Assembly (NCBI RefSeq): GCF_018531125.1
Contig: NZ_JAHDSY010000001.1
Direction: 5' to 3' (one strand)
Source: Canibacter zhuwentaonis
GTDB taxonomy: Bacteria > Actinomycetota > Actinomycetes > Actinomycetales > Microbacteriaceae
DNA length: 64,000 nt
The notes below the pieces were generated by a model. That model made no database searches. It was given only the letters and a program-made list of their open reading frames with translations, and was not told the DNA's origin. Positions 27,297-36,491 of this stretch are shown here, piece after piece (the first letter of the stretch is position 1; every line of letters begins with the position of its first letter). A program made the translations under genes and the position numbers.

Positions 27297-28289
27297 TTAA
27301 ATGTTGCCGCGCACAGCTACTGTGAGCAGTAGTCGCTCTAGGGCATACTCGGGGTCTTTTGCAAAGCCCTTTACCGCCATATCGGTTTCAGTTGCCTGTA
27401 AGATTACTTTTGCAAGATTGGTGCGCTGCCATTTAGCCGCCCGTCTTCTCACTTTGTCAACCATCCAGGGCGGCATGCCCAGCTCTTTAGCGAGCTGCTG
27501 CACGGGCTCGGCTCGCCCGTGCACACGCGCTAAATCTCGCAGTGAGCGATTGATCATGGCAACTATAAAAACGGGGTCAATGCCGGTGTGCAGCGCGTGT
27601 CTAATCAGGATCATGGTCTGCGCAACATCGCCGTTTAGCGCGGCATCAATAACAGCAAAAACGCTCGTTTCAACTCGCCCTGCGGTTAGATCCTGCACGC
27701 TCTGTAAGGTTATTTCACAGTTTACCGCGTGATGCGCGAGCTGCTCGAGAGCGGCAAACAGCTCTCCCAGATCTGTTGTGAATGCGCTGCTCAACTGTCT
27801 AAGCGGCTCTGCCGCGATCCGCACCCCCAGTCTTTTAGCCTCGCGCGTAATAATGTTGGGGCGCTCAGAGAGTTCTACTTTGGCGCAGTTAACCTCGATA
27901 AGCCCTGCGGTTTGCCGCACCTGACGCAGCACAGCCTTGCCGCTAACACCGCCCGGATGCTGCAGCAAGAAAAAGGTTTCGCCGTCTAGCTGCGACGTGG
28001 TCTGCGCGAATTCCTCTGTGAAGCACGCGCTGGCTCTATCTAGATCGCTGATTTTAATTAGCCGCGGCTCGCCAAAGAGCGACGGCGTTGCAAATGTTAA
28101 AAGCGTGCCGCGCGAGTACTCTGCTGCGCTTATTTCGTGTGTGACTAGGTTGGGATACTCTTTGCGCAACAGTTCTGTGATTTGCCTTGCTGCCCTGTCG
28201 GCCAAAACCGTTTCTTTACCATACAACAGAGTGACCTCGGCAATACGCACGCTGTCGTAAGCAACGCTGTTTGCAGCGGCACGCGACAT
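27297..28289 (-). CDS. holA: DNA polymerase III delta subunit
   Basis: Clamp-loader subunit that opens the beta clamp. The 330 residues start VRIAEVTLLYGKETVLADRAA, continue with a degenerate AAA+ domain (NPxxx-type LFGEPRLIKISDL) and end with the collar domain (MPPWMVDKVRRRAAKWQRTNL, DMAVKGFAKDPEYALERLLL). The divergence is usual for HolA. Stands between manA (two-base gap) and rpsT, the position it holds near comEC in most Gram-positive genomes. Confidence 0.93.
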   Translation of the reverse strand: MSRAAANSVAYDSVRIAEVTLLYGKETVLADRAARQITELLRKEYPNLVTHEISAAEYSRGTLLTFATPSLFGEPRLIKISDLDRASACFTEEFAQTTSQLDGETFFLLQHPGGVSGKAVLRQVRQTAGLIEVNCAKVELSERPNIITREAKRLGVRIAAEPLRQLSSAFTTDLGELFAALEQLAHHAVNCEITLQSVQDLTAGRVETSVFAVIDAALNGDVAQTMILIRHALHTGIDPVFIVAMINRSLRDLARVHGRAEPVQQLAKELGMPPWMVDKVRRRAAKWQRTNLAKVILQATETDMAVKGFAKDPEYALERLLLTVAVRGNI

Positions 28290-28291
28290 TG

Positions 28292-29746
28292 TTAGCGCCA
28301 GCTCTTAATCTGCCCGGTGGCAACATAAGCTTCGCCCGACCCAGTCAGAGACACTTTACCGCCTGGAATGAACACGCTATCGCCGATTTTAAGCGCTGCT
28401 TTAGAGCCCCTCGCCACAATTTCGTATTTGCCGTTAACAACCAGCACGCTCAGCGGAAAATCACTCTCAATAACGCAGTCTTCGAGCACGCGCACAAGCT
28501 CGAAAGGAGTTGCGTACTCGCCGTTTTGATCGGGCGCATAGCGCGAGTTTTTGCCGTTAGTTTCAGGGATAAAGCGGATCGCGGCGCTACCATTAAAATC
28601 GATAATTTTAGCAAGCTCTGCCGGGTTTACGTGCTTTACGGTGAGCCCGCCGCGCAAAACGTTATCGCTGGGACTCATAACTTCAACCCCGTAGCCGTGA
28701 ACATAGGCGTGCAGCGTGCCCGGCGGAATCCAAAGCGCCTCACCAGGAGCCAATGTTAGATGGTTTAACAGGCTCGCAACAACTATGCCGGCATCTTGTG
28801 GATACTGTGAGTTGAGCTTCAGCAGCAACGTCACGAGTCTTGTCAGCTGTGGATTATTGCCCGGCAGCGGAATCGCAGTGTGTGTTAGTGCCGCTTCTTG
28901 CAGCGCCGCAAGAACCTCCTGCATTATAAGCCGTCCCCGTCCGATGCGCGGGGTTTTTAGCACCCCGATAAGCTCATCATCGCGCAGGTGAAAAATGTCA
29001 ATTTCTGCTTCTCCGGCGGTATCTTCTGTCGCATCGTCAGCTGTTTCAGCAGCGTTCTTAATTGCCTCAGCTGCGGTATCTTCTGCGATATCTGACAGCG
29101 GATCAGCATTATGATTATCCGCCGTTAAAGCCGCGCGCTCTTCTGCCGCAGCAATTTCTGCGATGCGCTTAGCCTGCTGCTCAAGTGCCCACGTCACAAC
29201 TCCAGAGATGCCTTCACCGCGGAGCATCCTGATGTACTCTTTAATAACATCGCGCGCGGCTTTACGCAGGCTCGGGTGTGCGCCCAGAGCTTCAAAAACC
29301 TGCACGCTGTCGAGCGCTTGTCGAAACCCACAGAGCGCTTCGAATCCGCTTTCTAAAGCAACTAAAACTTCGGGTTTTGCCTGCGCATCAGGATAGTTAC
29401 GCACCGGCGAGTTAAACGGCACTTCAGATTTATTTTCTGCAGCGTGTCCAACAGCGGCCTGCTCTTTTGTAGGGTGCGCCTGCAGCGATAAAACCTCGTT
29501 AACGGCGAGCAGTTTAAGTAGGAACGGCAGGGTTTGCCCGCTAGATTTTTCGTAGTCCAGCAGCGTATTGCTCGTTGCGTTTTGCTGCGCAACAAACTCA
29601 CTGGGTGCTTTTGGGTGCGCGCCAATCCATAGCTCAGCCTCGACCTGAGCTGTCTTGTCGTATTTGAGGCGGCTGCTAATGCCTCCTATCATGCCCCATT
29701 TGTAGGGCATGATTTTATTTCTAATAGCGAGTATTTCGTTCGACAT
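28292..29746 (-). CDS. manA: Mannose-6-phosphate isomerase, class I
   Basis: Zinc enzyme interconverting fructose-6-phosphate and mannose-6-phosphate for GDP-mannose and cell-surface sugars. The 484 residues include PYKWGMIGG at the start, zinc ligands in SLQAHPTKEQA, and HAYVHGYGVEVMSPSDNVLRGGLT. Residues about 196-250 form an alanine/glutamate/aspartate-rich insert, which explains a length near 484 instead of the usual 390 or so. Start: ATG at 29746 following GGGAAAGAAG; GTG at 29758 is possible. It overlaps the end of comEC by about 58 bases, longer than any other overlap here. Confidence 0.92.
   Translation of the reverse strand: MSNEILAIRNKIMPYKWGMIGGISSRLKYDKTAQVEAELWIGAHPKAPSEFVAQQNATSNTLLDYEKSSGQTLPFLLKLLAVNEVLSLQAHPTKEQAAVGHAAENKSEVPFNSPVRNYPDAQAKPEVLVALESGFEALCGFRQALDSVQVFEALGAHPSLRKAARDVIKEYIRMLRGEGISGVVTWALEQQAKRIAEIAAAEERAALTADNHNADPLSDIAEDTAAEAIKNAAETADDATEDTAGEAEIDIFHLRDDELIGVLKTPRIGRGRLIMQEVLAALQEAALTHTAIPLPGNNPQLTRLVTLLLKLNSQYPQDAGIVVASLLNHLTLAPGEALWIPPGTLHAYVHGYGVEVMSPSDNVLRGGLTVKHVNPAELAKIIDFNGSAAIRFIPETNGKNSRYAPDQNGEYATPFELVRVLEDCVIESDFPLSVLVVNGKYEIVARGSKAALKIGDSVFIPGGKVSLTGSGEAYVATGQIKSWR
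28997..29161 (-). repeat. Acidic low-complexity insert in manA
   Basis: Codes for residues about 196-250 of ManA, rich in A, E, D and T (blocks such as AEDTAAEAIKN, AAETADDATED and TAGEAEID look related). It sits in the helical part between the N-terminal metal-site half and the C-terminal cupin half. Confidence 0.5.
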
Positions 29747-32394
29747 CTTCTTTCCCACGCAATTAATTTTACTCTGTTACTTTCACCAGTGATAGCAACC
29801 CCCGGGATATTCTCAGGAACACGCTGTTGCCACACCCGGTTTTGCTCATCCGCTGTAATTGCGACCGCACCCATAATATCAGTTCGTAAAACATTCGTGC
29901 CCGCGTCGTGCAGGCTCCGCAACGTCTCACGGCTAGGATGCCCATACTTATTACGCGCCCCGACCCCGATAATTCCCCATTTTGCCTGCACAGCCCTTGT
30001 TAATAACGGATCCTGATTTTTTGAGCCGTGGTGAGCAACTTTTAACACGTCCGCGCGCAGCATTGCTGCGGGATATTTTGCCAACAGCTCGGTTTGCTCC
30101 TTTCTGCCGGTGTCGGCAAGCATTAAAATTTTAAGTCCGGCAACGTGGATTATTGCCACCTGGCTAATAGCGTTGGTGTCTTTATCTGCTTTGTTTGCAT
30201 CGGGCGCTAATATTTGCCAACTTATAGCGGTCTCGTCGCCAGCCGCGCGCAGCAGAATCTCGCCCTTCTTGGTTATTACCCCACTCATACCTGCAACGCC
30301 GTATTTACTCTTTAATTTTAAGCGCTTAAGAGTTGTTAAAAGCGTTCTTTTGCCGGTGCGTTTTTGTTCTGTTGTTGGCGGTGCAATCAGTGCATACTCA
30401 CCACGCTCTGCAGCAACATGAACGGCCCCAACATGGTCTTTATCGTCGTGCGTGAGCATAATTAGCGCAAGATGCTGCACCCCGAATGTTTCAAAACACT
30501 TTTTGAGCAGCTCCGGGTTTTCTCCCGTGTCAATCAGCATAACAGCGTCGGGATACGCAGGATCGCGCACCATAACGGCATCCCCCTGGCCAATGTCACA
30601 ACCGGCAACTATCCAGTTTTTAGGCACACTCAGCTGCGCGCTAACAGGAGCAATAATGGTATTTATTGCAATAATAACGCCTGCGAGCAGGTATCCGCTC
30701 GCTATTAAAATGCGCTGTTTTAGGCTCGGAGCGTATTTTACGACCCAGGGGTGAGCGCCGCTGCGTAAACGTCTTAAATACTCTCTGTATCGCCAGGCAA
30801 GCAGCAAAGCTGTTTGGGCTATTAACATTGTTAAAAAGCCGCTAAATCCGCCCTGCCAGGATACTGAGCCGCCCGGAATCTGGCTGCACACCCAGGCTAT
30901 TTTAGCTATTACCCAGCCGAATATTGCGGCTACGAAAATAATTGGTCCAGCAAGCATGGGAATTACGGCAATAGCGATAACAGCCAACAACCCCATCCCT
31001 GTTAACCACGGTGCAATCGGCGCCGCGACTAGATTTGCAAACACGCCAACCAGCGACACATTTTCTTGTAAAAACAGCAGTATCGGAGCGCACGCTATTT
31101 GTGCGGCAACTGTCACAGCCAGTGGCAGCGCGACAATCTGCGGAAGTTTCAACCCGGTAAAAAGCGTTTGAAAAACGGGAGACCCCACTAAAATCCCGAG
31201 GGTTGCTGCAACAGATAGCGCGAACCCCGGTTTCAAAGCCTGCCACGGATCGTAAATTATCAGCACGATAACGGCGACGCTGAGGGCTGTTATTCCGGCG
31301 CTTTTCACCGAGCCAAACTTTGCCAGCAGCAGAACCCCCGCCATAACTGCTGCCCTAGCCAGCGAAGAATCAGGACCAACAAGCAGCGCAAACAACAGCA
31401 GCGCGCCGAGCATTAAAAATATTCGTACGCTGCGCGGCACTCCCGCGCGGCTTGCAATAACACTTGCGGCAGCGATCACAAGCGCGCAGTTGCCTCCTGA
31501 AACGGCTGTTAAATGGGTAAGACCTGCCGTTTGCATATTTTCTGCTAGCTGCGGATCCAGCAGCGAGGTATCCCCTATTGCAAATCCCGGCAGTAGTTGC
31601 GCACCCGGCTGTTTAGAGCTGCGCTCTCTCAGCTGATAGCGCAGCACTGCCAGCTGAGACTGCAGTGTTGCAACAACGCCCACGCTGTGTTTTGAACCGG
31701 TGCCGCGCGTTAAATCAATACCGAGTGTTGAGTCAGCGCCGCGCGTTGAATCGGTGATTTTTTGCGCCTGCAGCGTAAACCCCTCCGCGGCGTTAAGCGG
31801 TTGTTTTTGTAATCGCCCAAAAACTGTGATGTCAGAACCAGGAGCCCATTTATTTAAAGGCGCATCGCGAAGCCAAACCCGCACTCGCACACCACTCGGA
31901 ACTGTCCGCACAGTTTTATCTTTTTGCACAACACCAGTAATTTTTGCGACCATATAGCGCACACTTGAAACCTCATTGAGTTTAGTTTTGGGATACTCAA
32001 CAAGCTGCAGTTCTAACTCGTGTATGCCGTCTGAGAGCTGTTCCTGCAAGTGCTCGCGGGCTGTTAGCTGCGCACACAGGTGAGTGGCCAGCAGCGCAAA
32101 CATTGCAAGTGCTATAACAAACGCTGGCAGTATTTTATATAGCTTAACGCTGCTTATGCTGACGGTTGCACGCCTGCACGCGAAGCGCCCGATCCGCCAC
32201 AGCAGAAAGATTAAAACAACCACTGTGACCACCGCAATAACCGCAGTAACACGCGCAAAGTCAGCGCTGCTGCCCGGCGTGAGCAAAAACAGTAACGCTG
32301 CGCCCCACACAGTGACCGCCGCAGGCATTAAACGCGCGACGCCCTGCAGCGCAGTTACTGATCGCGCCGTCTTTAGCGTGTGTGTTGCTCGCAT
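29689..32394 (-). CDS. comEC: ComEC/Rec2 DNA-uptake channel protein
   Basis: Inner-membrane channel for single-stranded DNA entry in natural transformation. The 901 residues have N-terminal membrane helices, an extracytoplasmic OB-like domain (about 120-240), the competence domain with LTAVSGGNCALVIAA and many helices, and a C-terminal metallo-beta-lactamase-like nuclease domain with LTHDDKDHVGAVH and VAHHGSKNQD. All motifs needed for a working protein are visible. A fourfold hexapeptide repeat lies at residues 215-238. comEA-comEC-holA is a conserved unit; here manA is inserted before holA. Confidence 0.95.
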   Translation of the reverse strand: MRATHTLKTARSVTALQGVARLMPAAVTVWGAALLFLLTPGSSADFARVTAVIAVVTVVVLIFLLWRIGRFACRRATVSISSVKLYKILPAFVIALAMFALLATHLCAQLTAREHLQEQLSDGIHELELQLVEYPKTKLNEVSSVRYMVAKITGVVQKDKTVRTVPSGVRVRVWLRDAPLNKWAPGSDITVFGRLQKQPLNAAEGFTLQAQKITDSTRGADSTLGIDLTRGTGSKHSVGVVATLQSQLAVLRYQLRERSSKQPGAQLLPGFAIGDTSLLDPQLAENMQTAGLTHLTAVSGGNCALVIAAASVIASRAGVPRSVRIFLMLGALLLFALLVGPDSSLARAAVMAGVLLLAKFGSVKSAGITALSVAVIVLIIYDPWQALKPGFALSVAATLGILVGSPVFQTLFTGLKLPQIVALPLAVTVAAQIACAPILLFLQENVSLVGVFANLVAAPIAPWLTGMGLLAVIAIAVIPMLAGPIIFVAAIFGWVIAKIAWVCSQIPGGSVSWQGGFSGFLTMLIAQTALLLAWRYREYLRRLRSGAHPWVVKYAPSLKQRILIASGYLLAGVIIAINTIIAPVSAQLSVPKNWIVAGCDIGQGDAVMVRDPAYPDAVMLIDTGENPELLKKCFETFGVQHLALIMLTHDDKDHVGAVHVAAERGEYALIAPPTTEQKRTGKRTLLTTLKRLKLKSKYGVAGMSGVITKKGEILLRAAGDETAISWQILAPDANKADKDTNAISQVAIIHVAGLKILMLADTGRKEQTELLAKYPAAMLRADVLKVAHHGSKNQDPLLTRAVQAKWGIIGVGARNKYGHPSRETLRSLHDAGTNVLRTDIMGAVAITADEQNRVWQQRVPENIPGVAITGESNRVKLIAWERRCRTKYSLLEIKSCPTNGA
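31681..31752 (-). repeat. 18-bp tandem repeat, four units, inside comEC
   Basis: Four adjacent degenerate 18-bp units encode DSTRGA, DSTLGI, DLTRGT and GSKHSV (ComEC residues 215-238). The array is in frame and lies after the OB-like domain and before the membrane core. Confidence 0.75.
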
Positions 32395-32396
32395 AG

Positions 32397-33494
32397 TTAT
32401 AGTCGCAACATAGGTTTTAGATTCGCAAACACTTTTTCGCCTATTCCCGCCACCTCTAAAAGCTGCTCAACGCGCTTGAACCCGCCGTGCGAGTTGCGCC
32501 AGGCAACTATTTTTGCCGCAGTTTTCGCCCCTATTTTCGGCAGAGTTTGCAGCTCCTCGGCACTTGCCGTGTTCAGACTTACGCCCTTAGCAGCTGCGCC
32601 ATCTTGCAACTTTGAACCGTCCAATTCTGCCACTGGTGTAGTGTCTTCTCCCCGAGCCAGGACACGGATCTGCTCACCGTCAACCAGCGGACGCGCGATA
32701 TTAATTTTTGCCAGTTCTGCCGAGTCGGTTGCCCCGCCAGCCAAGGTAATCGCATCGCTCACGCGCGAGTTAACGGGTAATTCATAAAGTCCCGGTTTAT
32801 TAACGGCGCCGATAACGTGCACAACAAGTTTTTGCGACGGGGATGTTTGATTAAGTGTATCTTGTGCTGTGTCTGTGGCAGAATCTGTTTTTAGCTCGCC
32901 CAGTGACGTGAACTCCGCTGTTGCACTCAGCGCTGTTTTATTATCACCAGCTAGGCTGCCGAGTGCCTGTGCCTCCCAAAGCAGCCAGACGCACACCGCC
33001 AGGGCAATTACCGCCGCAAATGCCAAAGCCGCACCAACGGGGGTTTTTAACGCTTTTTTGATACGGTCGGTAACGGTAATTTCGGGAGCCAAGACGGCCT
33101 CTGCATCTGCTCCGTAAAGCGCCTGCGCTAGCTGATAGTCAACAACATCATCCGGCACCGTATTTTGCCGCTTTGCCGACGTACTCGCAGTCACTTCGCT
33201 AGTGCCGTTAAAGCGGCAACGAGCGCCTACGAGTTCACCAGTGCTGTCAAAACGCGGCTGAGTGCTCGCCGCCATTCCGCCATCGCTGTTAAAGCCCGCT
33301 ATCCCGCCAGTATCGCCAAAACGCGGCTGCCCGCCCTGATACTGCCCTATTGTGCCCTCGCGGTACGCGAGCAGATGATCCTGCAGATCCCACCTGGCGC
33401 CGTGCGCAGCTTCTAAACTCGAAAGTTTTGGGTTAGCGTCGGGCGCAGCCAGATCTGCCAAAGGTGGAATAATAGATTTCTTTGATCGTGCCAT
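32397..33494 (-). CDS. comEA: ComEA-type DNA-binding protein with long N-terminal extension
   Basis: Membrane-tethered double-strand DNA receptor of the uptake machine. The 365 residues have a cytoplasmic N-terminal extension of about 150 residues, one membrane helix (VGAALAFAAVIALAVCVWLL, near 153-172), an SLBB-like domain (VHVIGAVNKPGLYELPVNS) and a C-terminal helix-hairpin-helix pair (LNTASAEELQTLPKIGAKTAAKI and LLEVAGIGEKVF). The extension contains a degenerate repeat at residues 57-105. Two bases separate its stop from comEC. Confidence 0.93.
   Translation of the reverse strand: MARSKKSIIPPLADLAAPDANPKLSSLEAAHGARWDLQDHLLAYREGTIGQYQGGQPRFGDTGGIAGFNSDGGMAASTQPRFDSTGELVGARCRFNGTSEVTASTSAKRQNTVPDDVVDYQLAQALYGADAEAVLAPEITVTDRIKKALKTPVGAALAFAAVIALAVCVWLLWEAQALGSLAGDNKTALSATAEFTSLGELKTDSATDTAQDTLNQTSPSQKLVVHVIGAVNKPGLYELPVNSRVSDAITLAGGATDSAELAKINIARPLVDGEQIRVLARGEDTTPVAELDGSKLQDGAAAKGVSLNTASAEELQTLPKIGAKTAAKIVAWRNSHGGFKRVEQLLEVAGIGEKVFANLKPMLRL
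33180..33326 (-). repeat. Degenerate 12-residue repeat in the ComEA N-terminus
   Basis: About four units of roughly 36 bp encode PRFGDTGGIAG, FNSDGGMAASTQ, PRFDSTGELVGAR and CRFNGTSEVTAS. The shared core is R-F-x-x-T/D-G. Expected to be unstructured and cytoplasmic. Confidence 0.55.
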
Positions 33495-33657
33495 ACCGCT
33501 ATTTTGGCAATACTAAGCACACACTAAGCAATAATTGTGTTTAGCTGTGCATAACTCTATAAAAACAGTGATTTTAGCACCTGTTGCAAACAGTTCCAAA
33601 ACCGCTGTTGCTAACAGCTACCCATGAGCGAGCTCGCGTATTAACCGGATTGCGCGC
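33495..33657. other. Gap between leuS and comEA with two small inverted repeats
   Basis: No gene in these 163 bases. Two perfect inverted repeats with three-base loops stand close together: CTGTT-gca-AACAG (33581-33593) and GCTGTT-gct-AACAGC (33604-33618). Neither is followed by a T-run on the leuS strand, so they are not standard terminators. Confidence 0.5.
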
Positions 33658-36156
33658 CTAAACCGTCTTAGAAGCGATGCTGATAATACGCGGCAGGCGC
33701 ACAATAACCTTTACAATCTCACGCCCCGCCAGCGCCCTCTGCACTCTGTTATCTGACAGCACCGCACGCTGTGCGTCTGCTTCGCTCGTATCTGCGGGCA
33801 GTTCTAGATGTGCGCGCATTTTGCCATCCACTTGCACCGCAACTGTAATTTGCTCACTCACGGTTAAAGAAATGTCCGCTTCGGGCAGCGAAGCGAGCGC
33901 AACAGTTGGTTCGTAGCCAAGATTTTGCCACATATCTTCCGCCGTGTACGGCGCAAACATACTAAGCCCAATAGCGATTGTCTCAACAGACTCCCGCACC
34001 GCCGCGTCACCAGCCCCAACAGCACCGTCAATTGCCTTGCGGGTCACATTAACCTGCTCCATGAGTCGCGCCACAACAACATTGAACTTATACTGCTCAA
34101 TAAGCTCCGGAATCTGCGATAACAGCTTATGGGTTGAAGCGCGCAATTTTTTATCACCGAGGGTAAAATCAACGCCCGGCTTAGCTGTAACATCTTGAGA
34201 AAGCCGCCACGCGCGCGCCAAAAACTTTGCCGCGCCCTGCACCGAAATATCCGCCCAGTCAATATCATCCTCTGGCGGGCCGGCAAAAATCAAGGCAACA
34301 CGCAGCGCATCAGCCCCGTTTTCGCGCAGCTGCTCAGCAAACTCAACCAGATTACCCTTTGACTTTGACATCTTTGAACCGTCAAGCAAAACCATGCCCT
34401 GGTTAAGCAACTCATTAAACGGCTCGTCAAAGTCGAGATACCCCAGATCGTGCAGCACCTTGGTGATAAAACGCGCGTACAAAAGGTGCAAAATCGCATG
34501 CTCAACCCCGCCAACATACTGATCAACAGGACCCCAGCTGTTTGCCGCCGCCGGGTCAAACGCCTGCGTCTCATCATGCGGCGACAGAAACCGTAAAAAG
34601 TACCACGAGCTATCAACAAAGGTGTCCATTGTGTCCGGATCGCGCTGCCACTCGGTGCCATCAGCTGCAACAACCTGACGCCACAGATCCGCTGCCCCGA
34701 GCGGCGATGTGCCCTTAGGTTGCAGGTCGAGACCTGCCGCGTCAGGCAGCAGCACCGGCAACTCTGCGACCGCAACAGGGCGAATTTCACCGTTTGCACC
34801 GTGCAAAACCGGAATCGGAGTACCCCAGTAACGCTGCCGTGAAATCAACCAGTCACGCAAGCGATAGTTTGTTGCCGCCGTACCCTTCCCCTGCCAGGCG
34901 AGAAGCTCGAGCTGCTTTTTAATAGCCGCCGCTTTTGTCAGACCGTTTAACTCGCCAGAATTAATCAACACGCCGTCACCGCTTACAGCAACACCCGATT
35001 CTGCCGGATCTGGCAACAGCTCGCCGTTGTCATCGCGCACCTCCAGCACGCATCTCACAGGGAGCTTAAACCGCAGCGCAAAATCAAGATCGCGCTGATC
35101 GTGCGCGGGCACGCTCATAACCACGCCGTGCCCGTAATCAGCTAGCACAAAATCACCCGCCCATATTGGCAAGCGCTCACCAGTTAGCGGATGCACCGCG
35201 TACCGCTCAAGAAACAGCCCGGTTTTTTCACGGTCTGTGCTCTGCCGCTCAATATCTGTTTGGCGCTGGGTTTTTGCGAGGTACTCGGCAAAATCACGCT
35301 GCACCTGCTCGGGAGCGTTCGCCACAAGCTCTGCCGCAAGCTCGCTGTCGGGGGCAACAACCATAAAAGTAACTCCGTGCAGGGTGTCCGGGCGGGTTGT
35401 AAAAACTGTGACGGGATCTTGCCTGCCATCAATCTCAAACTTTATTGCTGCGCCATTTGAACGACCAATCCAGTTGCGCTGCATCTGCAGCACTTTTTCG
35501 GGCCATTTGCCCTCCAGCTTGTCAAGGTCGTCAAGCAGGCGATCGGCGTAATCTGTGATCTTGAAATACCACTGGGTTAGTTTTTTCTTAACAACTACTG
35601 CGCCCGAGCGCTCACTCGTGCCGTCAGCTAAAACCTGCTCGTTTGCAAGCACGGTCTGATCCACCGGATCCCAGTTCACCCAGCTGTCTTTGCGATACGC
35701 AAGCCCTCGCTCATACATTTGCAAAAACAACCACTGATTCCAGCGGTAATACTCCGGATCGCTCGTGTGCAAAATACGATTCCAGTCAAAGCTCGGGGCG
35801 TATTTCTGAAAACTGGCTCGCTGCTGCGCAATATTTGCGTACGTCCACTCCTTAGGATCAACACCGCGCTTAATCGCCGCGTTCTCAGCGGGCAGCCCGA
35901 AACTGTCCCACCCGATGGGATGCAACACCTCATATCCGCGCAGACGCCAATAACGCGCCATAACATCGCCCATACTGAAGGCCTCTGCGTGCCCCATGTG
36001 CAAATCGCCAGATGGGTACGGGAACATATCCAACACATATTTGCGCGGCTTCTCGCCAGGCTCGTTCGAGACGTTAAACGGACCGAGCTCTTGGATCACA
36101 GGCAACCATTTATCCTGGATCCTCTGAAAATCATAATTCAATAGCTGCCGATTCAA
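33658..36156 (-). CDS. leuS: Leucyl-tRNA synthetase
   Basis: Class I synthetase charging tRNA-Leu. The 832 residues show HMGH within YPSGDLHMGHAEAF, the CP1 editing domain (TRPDTLHGVTFMVVAPD, GVVMSVPAHDQRDLDFA), KMSKS within DGSKMSKSKGN and the anticodon-binding domain. I place the start at the TTG at 36156: AAGGAG lies six bases before it and the protein then begins NRQLLNYDFQRIQDKW, as in relatives. A longer frame from 36270 would add 38 unlike residues. First gene of the long minus-strand run. Confidence 0.96.
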   Translation of the reverse strand: MNRQLLNYDFQRIQDKWLPVIQELGPFNVSNEPGEKPRKYVLDMFPYPSGDLHMGHAEAFSMGDVMARYWRLRGYEVLHPIGWDSFGLPAENAAIKRGVDPKEWTYANIAQQRASFQKYAPSFDWNRILHTSDPEYYRWNQWLFLQMYERGLAYRKDSWVNWDPVDQTVLANEQVLADGTSERSGAVVVKKKLTQWYFKITDYADRLLDDLDKLEGKWPEKVLQMQRNWIGRSNGAAIKFEIDGRQDPVTVFTTRPDTLHGVTFMVVAPDSELAAELVANAPEQVQRDFAEYLAKTQRQTDIERQSTDREKTGLFLERYAVHPLTGERLPIWAGDFVLADYGHGVVMSVPAHDQRDLDFALRFKLPVRCVLEVRDDNGELLPDPAESGVAVSGDGVLINSGELNGLTKAAAIKKQLELLAWQGKGTAATNYRLRDWLISRQRYWGTPIPVLHGANGEIRPVAVAELPVLLPDAAGLDLQPKGTSPLGAADLWRQVVAADGTEWQRDPDTMDTFVDSSWYFLRFLSPHDETQAFDPAAANSWGPVDQYVGGVEHAILHLLYARFITKVLHDLGYLDFDEPFNELLNQGMVLLDGSKMSKSKGNLVEFAEQLRENGADALRVALIFAGPPEDDIDWADISVQGAAKFLARAWRLSQDVTAKPGVDFTLGDKKLRASTHKLLSQIPELIEQYKFNVVVARLMEQVNVTRKAIDGAVGAGDAAVRESVETIAIGLSMFAPYTAEDMWQNLGYEPTVALASLPEADISLTVSEQITVAVQVDGKMRAHLELPADTSEADAQRAVLSDNRVQRALAGREIVKVIVRLPRIISIASKTV

Positions 36157-36491
36157 CGATGGCTCCTTGTCAATATGCGCTCTAGCGTCAGTGAAAATAA
36201 TAGCGTTAAAACACTCTAAAGACTCTAATATACAGCACTTACAGCGCAGTGCGCACACCACAAAACGCAACCGCGCATTTTAGATAGCGCGGCAGGTTGC
36301 TTGCATCGTTAGCGGATTAGGTTAAGCCGCTCTTTGTAAATTAAGTCTAGGTGCTGTTAGCACATCAACTTAAGCCACCGCTCACACCAAAGCAGCAGTT
36401 AGCCGACCGGGGGTCACACTCTATCACCAAAGCTTATAAAGTTTATATTCAAAAATAGCGCAAAGCCAAAAAATCTCGTAAAATTGACCGA
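36157..36491. promoter_or_regulatory. Divergent promoter region of leuS and the App1-like gene
   Basis: 335 bases without a gene. On the leuS side TATATT (36225-36230, minus strand) could be a -10 box. A perfect GTGCT-gtt-AGCAC repeat lies at 36351-36363. I looked for a T-box leader before leuS and did not find its conserved sequence. Confidence 0.35.

Noticed and set aside
36157..36491. T-box riboswitch before leuS
   Set aside because: No conserved T-box sequence and no antiterminator/terminator pair found.
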